Assembly (NCBI RefSeq): GCF_018390535.1
Contig: NZ_JAHBBW010000003.1
Span: forward strand, 310,001 to 374,000
From: Bacteroides propionicigenes
GTDB taxonomy: Bacteria; Bacteroidota; Bacteroidia; Bacteroidales; Bacteroidaceae
Direction: 5' to 3'
Length of the DNA stretch: 64,000 nucleotides
How positions within the stretch are numbered: the first letter of the stretch is position 1; each line of letters opens with the position of its first letter. A program made the translations under genes and the position numbers. Shown piece after piece: positions 1-9,548 of the stretch. Below the pieces are notes generated by a model, which saw only the letters and a program-made list of their open reading frames with translations, did no database searches and was not told where the DNA came from.

Positions 1-2121
1 TAGGACGAGTTTTAAGTATTTAGTCAGTGCATTGACTGGCATTTCTTTTAGAATTTTTTCCGCTTCTCGATTGTAAAGGTCAGTTTCCATAGCCATACAC
101 ATTACTATGTTGTTCATGGGAGATGATGATTTTACCAGTTGGAAAACTTTTTTCCGTTCTTCTGACTCTTTGACGTTAGCTGCACCTCGGTAGTCATAAT
201 ATCCGCCGAGGCAGTTGGCAAAAGCCTTTATCATTTGGAAACGTTCCGTATCGGGCAATAACCCGGCCAATATACTTGCGTCATCAAAATTATAGGCGCG
301 TATGTACATGGCCAGTTGATTGGCTACGACAACTTCGGGATTTACTTCTGTTTCTATAACACTGATACCATCGTTGAAACGATCAACAAGGTTCACCTTA
401 CGTGTAATGTCTACCAATGGTTTCAAAACTTCTATATCGAATGTATCTCGGCGCAACAATGCTATGGCAAGGTTGTTTGCGGCCAAAATCCAGGGCTTTT
501 CTTTCCCTTTCAGATCATAGGCCATTGTTTCCTTATAAGCGCGACGGAATATTTTTTCCGCTTCTTTCGGGTCTTTAACCATTTGGAAAAGGTGCCAGTA
601 TTCGTATCGGGTGAATTGTTTTTTCCCTTCACGATAGTTTGGATCGTTTTGGTAGCGGTCCAGAATTTCATCCGGATTCAATTCCCGGAAAATCTCGTGT
701 TTATATTCATATTGGACGGTACGTAGTCTTGGCAACCGTTCTTTTATGGTTGTTGCGTAGTAAGGGAGACGTGAAATGGTAGCAAACTGGGCATCTGGAT
801 TTTTAAATTTCTTTGTGACGGCACGTATTTCTTCGGCCTCATTCAATAAAGAATCCTGTTCCAGCAAGTCTGCCACTTCGTCCCATGTTGCTACACGCGT
901 CTCAGTGGGATGTTTGTATACACGCTTCCATTTTTCGGCAGGGATTACAGAAGTTATCTGTTGAAGAGCAAAGTTCGTACGTTCCTTTGCCAATGCGAGA
1001 TTGCTGGCATACCGACCTTCGGGGGATGATACACCTGTAATCTTGAATTCTTTCAGTGTAGTACCTTCTCCATTGATGATTTCCAGCAAATTGTTTTTTA
1101 GTTTGTTCATCTGCAGCTCGTTATTCGGGTCTTCCGGATCAAGCTGTGCTTTGCCTACAAGAAAGGTGAGTGAGATATTTCCGGCTGTATTCCGTCGTTC
1201 ACGACGCGGAGTCTCTTTATATTTATTGGGATCCAGTGCAAAGTCCGGAAAAGAGAATTCCAGAAACTGCAAAGGGCGTTTAATTTTGCAGGTGGTTAGT
1301 TTCCATTCGTCTTGATAGGTGGGATGTGTATAATCTGCGATAATAACTTTGGTTAGTACACTGTAGATACGGCGCGGATCGGGTACGGGTACGGAATCTT
1401 TAACTATCAGGTCAAAACGTTCCTCATTCAGTGCACGTCGTTGGTTGATGAAAGGTGCCAGTATATCATTCTTCATGTTATATGCCATACGTCTGTCTTG
1501 CGTCAATCCGTATTCTACACCGTCTATTACAGTAGGGTCTATATATCTTACTGTATCTTCTGTGGTACAGTCCAGTACGTAGGGTTGCATGATGAGCCGG
1601 CGGTTTGCAGCTCCGTAATTGTTGGGAATAGTGACGGAGTTGTCTACAATGAGTTTGTTGCCCACTATTTTTCCGGCTACCGGCTTGGGTTGCGGGCGCT
1701 TACTTTCTGCTACGACTTCTACTTCATCCAAGGCAATGCCGCCATCGATGGAGAGGTCGATGGTTTGTTTATAATTTACTTCCAGCAGTTCGCTTTTCAT
1801 GGCTACGCGGAAGATGAGAGCGCCATTTTCTGCTACTCGTATTTCATAATATCCGTCCGGACCGGCCACAGCATCTGCATCAGACATCATAGTACCGCCA
1901 CCGCCTTCCAGTTGTTTAAGTGCGTCGCGTGCTGCGGCTACGGTGTTGAAAGCAAAAACATAGACTTTCTCGGTTACAGGAAACGGGCGTGCTTTTTTTT
2001 CTCCTTCCGGCAAGTTCAGTACTTTACCGGATACGATAGATATTTGTTGCGCCATGACTGGTGCGGAAGCCATATACATCATTGCGGCGCAAAGAGCTAA
2101 TGTCTGGATGAAACTTCTCAT
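1..2121 (-). CDS. Large OmpA-like fimbrial-operon protein (partial, C-terminus cut by window edge)
   Basis: The reading frame is open from the ATG at 2121 to the window edge, giving at least 707 residues with no stop. It starts with a signal peptide ending near VMAQQ, so it is exported. Around residues 340-370 lies a stretch reading ITGVSSPEGRYASN followed by LAKERT, which resembles the peptidoglycan-binding signature of OmpA-like domains. The rest is mixed alpha/beta with no strong motif. Proteins of this kind, often annotated DUF3868, sit at the end of Bacteroides fimbrillin operons. It starts 11 bp after the DUF3575 gene upstream and is probably the last gene of the fimbrial operon. Inference: a periplasmic or outer-membrane anchoring or assembly factor. 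The family name is from memory of such operons; the position and the OmpA-like motif are seen. Confidence 0.7.
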   Translation of the reverse strand, partial: MRSFIQTLALCAAMMYMASAPVMAQQISIVSGKVLNLPEGEKKARPFPVTEKVYVFAFNTVAAARDALKQLEGGGGTMMSDADAVAGPDGYYEIRVAENGALIFRVAMKSELLEVNYKQTIDLSIDGGIALDEVEVVAESKRPQPKPVAGKIVGNKLIVDNSVTIPNNYGAANRRLIMQPYVLDCTTEDTVRYIDPTVIDGVEYGLTQDRRMAYNMKNDILAPFINQRRALNEERFDLIVKDSVPVPDPRRIYSVLTKVIIADYTHPTYQDEWKLTTCKIKRPLQFLEFSFPDFALDPNKYKETPRRERRNTAGNISLTFLVGKAQLDPEDPNNELQMNKLKNNLLEIINGEGTTLKEFKITGVSSPEGRYASNLALAKERTNFALQQITSVIPAEKWKRVYKHPTETRVATWDEVADLLEQDSLLNEAEEIRAVTKKFKNPDAQFATISRLPYYATTIKERLPRLRTVQYEYKHEIFRELNPDEILDRYQNDPNYREGKKQFTRYEYWHLFQMVKDPKEAEKIFRRAYKETMAYDLKGKEKPWILAANNLAIALLRRDTFDIEVLKPLVDITRKVNLVDRFNDGISVIETEVNPEVVVANQLAMYIRAYNFDDASILAGLLPDTERFQMIKAFANCLGGYYDYRGAANVKESEERKKVFQLVKSSSPMNNIVMCMAMETDLYNREAEKILKEMPVNALTKYLKLVL

Positions 2122-2132
2122 GGCGATGTTTT

Positions 2133-2708
2133 TTATTTGAGAATATATGATATGGAAATTCCTATTTTAATAGGTAACAGTTTATAGCCGGTGGCGTTAG
2201 CGTGTGCGGTTCCATTCTCTTGATAGTCTTCATAGTTATCGTTGACGTAATATTGTTTTTGTCTGAAATAGACAGCTCCGAAGCCGCCGTAACATTCTAT
2301 GTTGAGACGTTTGTTCAGGTTGAAGCAATAGCCGAAGGTTATACCTGCTCCGGCTGCGTCTCCTTGATAAATGTGGCGTCCCCAAGTGATGTCGTAGGAT
2401 GCGCCGAGAGCGGCTACGCCGATAAACTCGCGGGTCATGGGGCGACCGTTGAACCAATAACGGTATTCCGGCTGAAAGCCTATCATTTTGGCTTTGTTGC
2501 CATAGATATTGATTGAACCGAAAGCGGAAAGGTCTATACTACTCCGTTCGCCTACGACAAATTCGCAACCAACATTGGGCATCATGGCAGCAAGCATCAG
2601 TCCATTGGTTTTTACGGCTACTTGTTGGGAGTGCAAGGCGGGTAGGCTGCAAAGCAGCAGCAAGAGGAGCACACCGCGTATGGGGATAGTATAGTAGTGT
2701 CTTAGCAT
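2133..2708 (-). CDS. DUF3575 small outer-membrane beta-barrel protein
   Basis: This 191-residue protein has an N-terminal signal peptide (hydrophobic GVLLLLLLCSLPALHS) and then alternating amphipathic strands ending in the aromatic-hydrophobic ISISYILK, typical of a small outer-membrane barrel. The opening VAVKTNGLMLAAMMPNVGCE matches the DUF3575 style, in which KTN is followed by PNxGxE. It lies 9 bp after a fimbrillin gene and 11 bp before the OmpA-like gene, so it is co-transcribed. A second DUF3575 protein opens the same operon at 9.5-10.8 kb. The family is common next to Bacteroidales fimbriae but has no proven activity. Inference: an outer-membrane component of fimbrial assembly. Confidence 0.75.
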   Translation of the reverse strand: MLRHYYTIPIRGVLLLLLLCSLPALHSQQVAVKTNGLMLAAMMPNVGCEFVVGERSSIDLSAFGSINIYGNKAKMIGFQPEYRYWFNGRPMTREFIGVAALGASYDITWGRHIYQGDAAGAGITFGYCFNLNKRLNIECYGGFGAVYFRQKQYYVNDNYEDYQENGTAHANATGYKLLPIKIGISISYILK

Positions 2709-2717
2709 AAGTGTTTT

Positions 2718-3758
2718 TTAGTTAGTAGTATCAAAAGTATGTTCTTCCTTAGTGTTCCACGTATCGTCCAGAGTAGCCTGAACATCGGTACTTGGATTGA
2801 AATTAATTTTTATGGCTGTAATGTAGCCTGCTGTCAGGTTTATGCCTTTACCGGCTGTAGTGGCATTGAAGGCTTCATACTCTTTCCCGTTTACTTTGAT
2901 TTGAATTCTCTTGATAGCATTGGTGCCGGGCAGTACACTATGTTTGCTTTGTGGAGCGACAGTTTTTTCAATTGTAGATACACCGATGAATTCTCCCCCG
3001 TTAGGAAGTATCTCTGTGCATATTTCTGTCTTACCGGTATCGGCAGAAATTATCACTCCGTCACGTACATTCATATATCCATGCTGGTGTTCACTGAAAG
3101 TTGTGATAATCTCTTGTAGTTGATATTTGCCTTCATTGCCACTTTGGGTTTCGACTGTAATTTGCAGTTGGGCCATTTTGTGGTAAAAGGGTAAGGCAAG
3201 AGTTATCTGTGAACGGTCGTTTGTAGCACCTTCAATTCTTTCAATAGTGTGCGAAGCTGTAGCGTGAAGCGGATCTGTCTGGGCATTTGCCCACTTGGCA
3301 TCTGTTGTTCCGCTAAGTCCGCCTTTCACTCTGATAAGTACTTCATTGCCTTGACGGTACAATTCTGTGTCGTCGGTATATGGGTAATATCCGTACAAGT
3401 ATGCTGTAATCTTTCCATAGCCTGGAGGAAAATAGATATGTCCGTCACCGGATAACTTGCCATTGGTATTGGTAAAGGCAAAATTATCCACATAAGGTTG
3501 ATTATTGAAAGAACCGTCTTGCGTTCGTAAACCAAATACTCCGACTTGTTTTGTACCGTCTTTGAAAGATGTCTCGTCTACAAAGTCGTTTCGGGTTATA
3601 ATAGAGGCGCTTACTTGCATGACATTGGCGCTCAAAAGAATCTCCACCGGCTCCTCCCCGTTATTTGGGGAAGGAGTCTGTGAATTTTCTTGTTCACACC
3701 CTGTCAGCAGCAGGAGTATGATACTAAAGAGATACGATATGTTTACTCGTTTGCTCAT
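2718..3758 (-). CDS. Fimbrillin family lipoprotein (346 aa)
   Basis: The protein has a lipoprotein signal peptide with lipobox LLTGC (Cys21), an acidic linker (NNGEEPVEI), and a FimA/Mfa-type beta-sandwich body. Family hallmarks visible are a TRNDF segment near the N-terminus, a GHIYFPPGYGKITAYLYGYY segment, and a SHTI...LALPFYHKMAQLQITVE segment in the middle. It is the smallest of four consecutive fimbrillin-type lipoproteins. In the characterised Porphyromonas system such proteins are surface lipoproteins trimmed by a protease and polymerised by strand exchange; that is family knowledge. Inference: an accessory or tip subunit, given its size and its place late in the operon. Confidence 0.8.
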   Translation of the reverse strand: MSKRVNISYLFSIILLLLTGCEQENSQTPSPNNGEEPVEILLSANVMQVSASIITRNDFVDETSFKDGTKQVGVFGLRTQDGSFNNQPYVDNFAFTNTNGKLSGDGHIYFPPGYGKITAYLYGYYPYTDDTELYRQGNEVLIRVKGGLSGTTDAKWANAQTDPLHATASHTIERIEGATNDRSQITLALPFYHKMAQLQITVETQSGNEGKYQLQEIITTFSEHQHGYMNVRDGVIISADTGKTEICTEILPNGGEFIGVSTIEKTVAPQSKHSVLPGTNAIKRIQIKVNGKEYEAFNATTAGKGINLTAGYITAIKINFNPSTDVQATLDDTWNTKEEHTFDTTN

Positions 3759-3785
3759 TTACATAAATGTTTGTTGAATATGTTT

Positions 3786-5180
3786 TTATTCAATATCTAC
3801 ATCTACATTTTCGTCACTTTTGTTCCAATCTTTCAGACTTGCATCAATAAATATTGCTTGTAAAGCATAGACACCGATGCGGATATCATATTCGCTTCCT
3901 GCAACGAAAGGATTGTTGTTCGCTAATTTGATAGGTAAAGTAACGGATTGAATTTGAGGTGTAGCCCCGGCCAAGTTTGCTATAATGTTCAGTGTGATGG
4001 TGTAGTTGTTTTGAGGTCTTACCATCAGATAACCGGCGGATATGTAAGGCGTTTGTACTAATTCTTCGTTTGTCTTGTAGAGTTGTGGTGCAATGACATC
4101 TTTGGTTGTAGCGTCTATTGTTTTTTTATCCCAGAGATTGGTTGTTGTACCATCCACGGTGAATGTTGCATCAGGATTAGCTTTAATCATATCTAATGCA
4201 GCCGTGCTGGCATCATTCCATTCTAACTCTCCTGTAGATACTTTCAAGTTTGCCTGGTTGGAAATATCGGTCATTACAATGTCACTGATTCTTAGTTTTG
4301 CAGCTTCTACACGGTCGTTATATGGTATGTCTGTACCGTCAGCCTGCTTCTGTGCTGTGATAATCTGAAAGTTGAGTTTTGTTAACTTATGGTCAAATGA
4401 TATACTTGGAATAAACGGGTGCTTCTGATTTTTTGCAATTGTGCTATTTTGGTCTATAATCCAATTGCTGTACTTAATCTTACGGATATATTTGGCATTA
4501 TACCCATTCAGACTCAGTCCGGTGGTAGGAGTGAGATTCTTTTCATCTTCATATAATGAGGTAATAACGGGAGCGGGAGTTGATACACCGGTTATAATAT
4601 CATCATCACCGATCAGGCCGCTGAACTCTACATATACTTCTCCATTGGTGATTTTTACTTTGCTGTCATCTTGTCGAGGAAAATACCCATGGAAATTATA
4701 ATTTTGCGCACCTTGCATCGGATAGTAGTATACAGCCCCATCAGTTGTAGCTTTAGGATCAAAAAGGGTTAATCTTTTTACGGTAGTTCCGTGTACCTCT
4801 GTATCGTACGGATCATTTGTAGTACCTTTAGCTTTTACATTCATCAGAATGCAGTTGTTGTTTGATGCCTCAGTACTCCAGTTGGTTATATCATCAGCTG
4901 TATAGGTTGCACCTTGAGCCAGAGCAAAAATTCCTAAATTATCCAATACAGTGATATCAGTACCGGTAATAACGCCCGTACCGCGAGTGATGATTGCCGA
5001 TGGTGTACTAAGTGCCCCTAATTGTACAACGACTTCTCCGTTGGGACCTTCGAAATCATTTTCAGTTACAGTTTGTTCCGGTTCTTGTGAATCTTGATTG
5101 GTTGTAGGATCATCATTTTTAGAGCAGGCGGCAAAAAGTGCGGTTACTGCCAATGCCAAAATCCATATATTCTTTTTCAT
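3786..5180 (-). CDS. Fimbrillin family lipoprotein (464 aa)
   Basis: Lipoprotein signal peptide with lipobox LFAAC, then a low-complexity acidic linker rich in D, E, Q and T, then a fimbrillin-like body. Recognisable family segments are the ITRGTGVITG motif near residue 65, AVYYYPMQGAQNYNFHGYFP around residue 150, and SISFDHKLTKLNFQI around residue 260. It ends in the acidic DWNKSDENVDVDIE, very like the C-termini of its three larger neighbours, which suggests duplication. It lies 27 bp upstream of the next fimbrillin. A 246-bp gap holding a GC-rich hairpin separates it from the 520-residue fimbrillin before it, so its level may differ from that gene's. Confidence 0.85.
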   Translation of the reverse strand: MKKNIWILALAVTALFAACSKNDDPTTNQDSQEPEQTVTENDFEGPNGEVVVQLGALSTPSAIITRGTGVITGTDITVLDNLGIFALAQGATYTADDITNWSTEASNNNCILMNVKAKGTTNDPYDTEVHGTTVKRLTLFDPKATTDGAVYYYPMQGAQNYNFHGYFPRQDDSKVKITNGEVYVEFSGLIGDDDIITGVSTPAPVITSLYEDEKNLTPTTGLSLNGYNAKYIRKIKYSNWIIDQNSTIAKNQKHPFIPSISFDHKLTKLNFQIITAQKQADGTDIPYNDRVEAAKLRISDIVMTDISNQANLKVSTGELEWNDASTAALDMIKANPDATFTVDGTTTNLWDKKTIDATTKDVIAPQLYKTNEELVQTPYISAGYLMVRPQNNYTITLNIIANLAGATPQIQSVTLPIKLANNNPFVAGSEYDIRIGVYALQAIFIDASLKDWNKSDENVDVDIE

Positions 5181-5426
5181 AATTATAATGAGTATTTAGT
5201 AAAACGTATTTATTATATCTCTACATAAAGTGTATGTTTGTATCTTTCATTTGTTTTATTATTATTTCCCGCATTACCTTGCTGATAGGTTTTTGCGAGT
5301 GAACAAGAAAGATTATTTGGCGAGGTGAAATAAGTTCCACCTCGCCAGGGTGTTTTTGATGTATTTTTTATTTGAGTGATGATAATAGAGTGTACTACTT
5401 ATACAATCAAATAATAAATGTAAATG
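5181..5426 (-). other. Intercistronic gap inside the fimbrial operon
   Basis: This 246-bp AT-rich gap separates two fimbrillin genes of the same orientation. I see no TAnnTTTG box reading on the minus strand and no ORF. The only structure is the hairpin at 5318-5347. The other gaps in this operon are at most 47 bp, so this one is exceptional. Confidence 0.6.
5318..5347 (-). other. GC-rich intercistronic hairpin between fimbrillin genes
   Basis: Ten-base-pair arms (TGGCGAGGTG at 5318-5327 and its complement at 5338-5347) enclose a 10-nt loop. No T-run follows on the minus strand, so it is not a canonical intrinsic terminator. It could stabilise the 3' end of the upstream fimbrillin mRNA or partly attenuate readthrough, which would set subunit ratios (inference). 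Confidence 0.6.
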
Positions 5427-6989
5427 TTACGGATTAACTTTATTGAATTCGTCATCTTCAGGATTTACTTCAACATCATCACCAGAAATCCATCCCGTTA
5501 GCTCAGCAGTGACCTCAATGGGTTGATTGCCGTATACGGTAACGTTAATATTGTATGATTTTCCAACGGCAAAGATAAAGTTATCACCAATCTTGTCTGT
5601 TGAAGGTATGCTTTTGGGTTGTCCGTTGCTTCCATCAGTATATGCCGGGTTGGGCATAGTTTTGGGAGCATTAACTGTTGTTTTAAGGCTTGATACTTTC
5701 CATTTGTAAACGGGATTGGTAGGTGCACCTTCAGTCGTGCCCTGACCATCATTCGTCATGACATACTGCATGACCTTTATTTCAATGTTAAAGCTTGATT
5801 CGTTAGACAAAATCATCATACTTTCACCTATGGCTGTTGCAGCACCTGCTGGTCCATTGGCAGGAGCAATTGGAGTTAATGCTACCAATTTTTTTGCAGT
5901 ATTAGTTTCAGTTTTATCACGTTCCATGAGGGTGAATTCTGCTGTAGCTTCTCCTGTTCCTGCTAATACAGGACCGGCAGCGGGAGTGAATGTTAAAGAA
6001 ATTCCACTCTTTTGTCCGGTAACTTTGATACTCTTAATATAAACAGCACCATCTGTTTTTTCAACTTCTCCATCATAAGTTGGTGTTGTACTTGCATCGT
6101 ACTCTCCGTCCGCAATCTCACCAGCTGCAAAAGTAGGAAAATAATGAGCTGCTGTTGCGTTAGCTTTATAATAATCCAATCCAGCCTTTTCTTCTCCGGC
6201 TCTAACATGGAACTTCAAGCGAGACATCAAATGTTTGAATATTAAAGTTGGCTGAACACCTCTACGAGCAGCATAAGAACTATACGCTTTGGCTAATTCT
6301 GTACCTAATAAAGTCAAGTCGGCTGAGTTAGCCGGGTCTGTAATAGCGCTATTATTATCATTCCTTTCTATCGTTTTATTGGCAACTACTTGATATTTAT
6401 AGGTTTCTCCCGTAGCTGTAAGTGCATTATTAATTAGTTTTATACTATCTTCAGATGAAAATTTAGTTGTTGCTGCCATAATATCATTAGTTCCATCAAT
6501 CGTGGCTGTAACAATAATACTGCCTACTGTATTTCTATCTTCGATAGGAGCTTGATCTGTGTCCATATGATACCCATAGAAGTCAAATTTTCCCTGCATG
6601 GGATAATATTTAACGTTACCGGTATTGAATTTTATAAATCCGGATCCGGCACCGGTCGGTGCAGTGAAAGTTTCACCAGCAAAAATATTGGCACCGTTGT
6701 CTTGTGCATCTGTCATAGTTCCTTGAGCCACCATCAATATTTGAAGGGCTTGCCCTTTCCAAATATTTGCTGCATTATTGGTAGATAAGTCACCTACGCT
6801 ACCTGTACCTCTTGTTGCAATAATGGTCGGGTTTCCAATTCCTAATTGGATTGCTGCCGGAGTTGTGTCATCAATTACTTCCGGAACGGTCGGATCAGTC
6901 GGATCGGTTGTTGTCCCCGGATCATTGTCTTTTGAACAGCTGCTCATCAATGCGATGGCCAATGCTGCATAGAAAAATTGCTTTTTCAT
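5427..6989 (-). CDS. Fimbrillin family lipoprotein (520 aa), possible major subunit
   Basis: The start is taken at the ATG at 6989 (MKKQFF); an in-frame ATG lies two codons upstream at 6995. Lipoprotein signal with lipobox LMSSC, a D/P/T-rich linker (TTTDPTDPTVPE), then a fimbrillin body. Family segments: IIATRGTGSVGD near residue 58, NVKYYPMQGKFDFYGYHMDT near 125, and TLIFKHLMSRLKFHVRAG near 250. The final ELTGWISGDDVEVNPED ends like its neighbours. It is the largest subunit, and a hairpin lies immediately downstream of its stop. Inference: large size and a stabilised mRNA end would fit a major shaft subunit, but no sequence feature proves which subunit is major. Confidence 0.85.
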   Translation of the reverse strand: MKKQFFYAALAIALMSSCSKDNDPGTTTDPTDPTVPEVIDDTTPAAIQLGIGNPTIIATRGTGSVGDLSTNNAANIWKGQALQILMVAQGTMTDAQDNGANIFAGETFTAPTGAGSGFIKFNTGNVKYYPMQGKFDFYGYHMDTDQAPIEDRNTVGSIIVTATIDGTNDIMAATTKFSSEDSIKLINNALTATGETYKYQVVANKTIERNDNNSAITDPANSADLTLLGTELAKAYSSYAARRGVQPTLIFKHLMSRLKFHVRAGEEKAGLDYYKANATAAHYFPTFAAGEIADGEYDASTTPTYDGEVEKTDGAVYIKSIKVTGQKSGISLTFTPAAGPVLAGTGEATAEFTLMERDKTETNTAKKLVALTPIAPANGPAGAATAIGESMMILSNESSFNIEIKVMQYVMTNDGQGTTEGAPTNPVYKWKVSSLKTTVNAPKTMPNPAYTDGSNGQPKSIPSTDKIGDNFIFAVGKSYNINVTVYGNQPIEVTAELTGWISGDDVEVNPEDDEFNKVNP

Positions 6990-7042
6990 AATCATTAAAT
7001 TTTAATTAATAAATCAATTTATATAATTCTCTTTTTATAGTT

Positions 7043-8383
7043 TCATTCAAACATATCTTCTCCATCTACTTCAATATCGCCACCGTTCTCCCAGCCCTCT
7101 ATTTCGACTTTGATTTCCATTTCTTCCGGACCGGAAATAGTGATATTTATGGTATATCTCCAACCCGCCAGGAATCCATAAGAAGATTGGGAGCTGTTTT
7201 TGACCATATCTTTTAGCGGATAAGTGAGTGTATAGGGATAATGGTCATCCCATACCTCCGGATTATCCTGTATCTTCGTACGTGCTTCGGCTTCGACGAT
7301 AAGTACTGCACTGTTGGATGGCGGTACAAGTAGTGAAGTTCCTTTCAGTGATGGTATAATTTCGGTCATTCCTATTTTCAATTCTCGTGGCTCGAACCGG
7401 CTGCCGTCTGCTTCTTTTAGTTCGAGCCGGTGCGTTCCCGCCTTTTCATTGAAGCTGACGCCTATTTGCGAGAAGTCATGTCCGGCAACGGTGAATTTTC
7501 CTTTGTAAATGCTTTCGATACCGATACTCTTTATCATGACATCCTGTCTCATGTTAGCCTTAATGTTAAATCGTACGTGTGCAAGTTGATGACGCAGGTT
7601 GAATACGGGAGTGATGTTACGACGAGCTGTGTAAGTACTGTAATAGTATTTCATTACATTATTCCTTTCCTCCTCCGGCATGGCGGCTATATTGGTTTTC
7701 TCGTCTTCCGTCAGTTCTGCAACAGCAGATATTAAGTCTTGTGAACCATCTACCGCCACTTCAAAACTGATACCTTGTTCATTGCGGGTAAAGTTACGGT
7801 AGGTTCCGGGTAAGAAATCTGCATCACTGTTGCTTGCGGCTTGTTTAAGGTCATCTATGTAATATGCGAAAAAGTCGAAAGGTGTCACCGTTGACAATTG
7901 GCTGTACATAGGTTGGTCATTCTCATCCTGCCATTGGGCAAATGAGGTGACACTTGTATAGCTGGCTTTTTTCCCGTGCATATTAAGGCTGGCATCTTGT
8001 CCTTGTATACCCGTACTTCCGTCTATGAGGCAAATCTCTTTGTCACTCTCTCGTGTAATACCATAATTCATGCCTCCTTTGGGAGTGTCAGAACGGAATG
8101 CATAAACATGGAAGTCGGCATTCTCCAATTTCTCCAGATAGCCTTCGTCATCAGGGGAAAGCGCGCCTTGCCCACGCGTCAGTATGGTATAATTAGGTGG
8201 ATTGAAAGCAATCATAACAGGGAGTGCTTCGTTGTAGTCATCGTCAATGCCGGAGTCCGGTTCCGGGTCCACCACATCAGTTTCGGTAGGCGTTTCGTCT
8301 CCCGTAAACAGGTTTCCGCAGCTGCACAGCAACATGAGCAGGAAGCCTAAATAAATGTGTATGGCCTTTCTATTATATAGCAT
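7043..8383 (-). CDS. Fimbrillin family lipoprotein (446 aa)
   Basis: Lipoprotein signal with the Cys cluster LLCSCGN, so lipidation is probably on the second Cys. An acidic linker (VDPEPDSGIDDD) leads into a fimbrillin-like body with TILTRGQGALS near residue 62, YSQLSTVTPFDFFAYYID near 160 and VFNLRHQLAHVRFNIKAN near 265. The C-terminus EGWENGGDIEVDGEDMFE repeats the acidic ending of the downstream paralogues. It follows the Mfa2-like gene by 10 bp and precedes the 520-residue fimbrillin by 53 bp. Probably a structural subunit; whether it forms tip or shaft cannot be read from sequence. Confidence 0.85.
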   Translation of the reverse strand: MLYNRKAIHIYLGFLLMLLCSCGNLFTGDETPTETDVVDPEPDSGIDDDYNEALPVMIAFNPPNYTILTRGQGALSPDDEGYLEKLENADFHVYAFRSDTPKGGMNYGITRESDKEICLIDGSTGIQGQDASLNMHGKKASYTSVTSFAQWQDENDQPMYSQLSTVTPFDFFAYYIDDLKQAASNSDADFLPGTYRNFTRNEQGISFEVAVDGSQDLISAVAELTEDEKTNIAAMPEEERNNVMKYYYSTYTARRNITPVFNLRHQLAHVRFNIKANMRQDVMIKSIGIESIYKGKFTVAGHDFSQIGVSFNEKAGTHRLELKEADGSRFEPRELKIGMTEIIPSLKGTSLLVPPSNSAVLIVEAEARTKIQDNPEVWDDHYPYTLTYPLKDMVKNSSQSSYGFLAGWRYTINITISGPEEMEIKVEIEGWENGGDIEVDGEDMFE

Positions 8384-8393
8384 TCCGTAATTA

Positions 8394-9548
8394 TTACATT
8401 TCTATATCTATGTCGTCATCTTTATCTTGATCCTCCCAGGTATTTTCGTCCTTATGGTCGATTATTTCCTGTGAATCTATTTCCAGCATAGTTCCCATTT
8501 CTATTACTACCGGTTTTTCTTGGTAGCGCAAATAGCTTTTGCCATTTTCCCTCTGTTCTATCAATTGTGCGTCGACTAAAGTTTGTCGGGGATTGCCCGC
8601 TGCATAGAAAAAGCGTTTTAATAAAGTTTTATTATCTCCCGGCTTCGGGACAGAGGCCTTTACCGCTATTTGCAGGATTCCTTGCCCTACAAGCAGATTT
8701 TCTTTGGGGCTGGGCACTATTCCCATGGTATAAAATGTGGTAGAGTATGTGCTGACATCTCCGTTGGTTTCTATCTGTAAGTTGTCGAATGAGAAAACCA
8801 TGCGGTAAAGACGGTCTGTATCCAAATAAGCGTCGGCAATATTGAGGCGTCCGCACACTCCTGATATTTCTGCTACAACCTGTTCTATATTAATCTCATT
8901 TTTAAGGGTTCCGGCCTTTTTGACACTGAACTTCACTTGTATTTCCTGGCTCACCGGCTGCATATCGAAATGAAGCACTTGGGGCTGTCCGGTTTCTATA
9001 GTGACGTCCTTGTTTATTCCGTAGAAGATGCGTCCCGGATTTTTGATATATCTATAAGTCGGATTAAAGTCGGGTAGGTTAAGCCCTTGCAATTCTTTTA
9101 TATCATCGCGTGAGGTCTCAAGCATATGCAGATAGAGTGTATCTACTGTGGCCTCCGGATGGGTGAGGTAACAGTTTAGACTATCAATAACCAACCTGTC
9201 GTGGGTATTGATGGCAAAAACTTTGTATTCGCCGCCTTTCAGACGGAATGGGATAGGGGCGTCGCTTGTTTCATCGGAGACGATTGGTGCTGATATACCG
9301 TTTATCACACTGTTCTTTTCTTCTCCGGTTTCGGAAATACCATGCGCGCGCCAAGTATTGAGAATCCGGCTTGCTACGATATTCATCTGACCGGGTTTTT
9401 CATTATCATATTTTCCCCAATTGAACTGCGCTTGGATAGTTGCGGCATGCGGATGCTCTGTCTCCGGACAGAGCTCTACTGAGGTGCAGGCAAAGATACC
9501 GCACAGCAGACTGAGAGTTAGATATGTCAGTACTTTGTGCTTCATCAT
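8394..9548 (-). CDS. Mfa2/FimB- or DUF5119-like fimbrial lipoprotein
   Basis: A 384-residue lipoprotein with lipobox IFACT. The mature N-terminus (CPETEHPHAATIQAQFNW) is of the DUF5119 / FimB-Mfa2 style found at the head of Bacteroidales fimbrillin operons. In Porphyromonas, Mfa2-type proteins anchor the fimbria and limit its length (family knowledge). The C-terminus is strongly acidic (EDQDKDDDIDIEM). Its start overlaps the stop of the upstream DUF3575 gene by 4 bp (ATGA), so the two are translationally coupled. Its place before the structural subunits fits an anchor or assembly role. The exact family, DUF5119 or Mfa2, is uncertain. Confidence 0.7.
   Translation of the reverse strand: MMKHKVLTYLTLSLLCGIFACTSVELCPETEHPHAATIQAQFNWGKYDNEKPGQMNIVASRILNTWRAHGISETGEEKNSVINGISAPIVSDETSDAPIPFRLKGGEYKVFAINTHDRLVIDSLNCYLTHPEATVDTLYLHMLETSRDDIKELQGLNLPDFNPTYRYIKNPGRIFYGINKDVTIETGQPQVLHFDMQPVSQEIQVKFSVKKAGTLKNEINIEQVVAEISGVCGRLNIADAYLDTDRLYRMVFSFDNLQIETNGDVSTYSTTFYTMGIVPSPKENLLVGQGILQIAVKASVPKPGDNKTLLKRFFYAAGNPRQTLVDAQLIEQRENGKSYLRYQEKPVVIEMGTMLEIDSQEIIDHKDENTWEDQDKDDDIDIEM

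Noticed and set aside
1441..2100. 219-codon plus-strand frame at the start of the window
   Set aside because: It is the shadow of the OmpA-like minus-strand gene, which has a signal peptide and a family motif.
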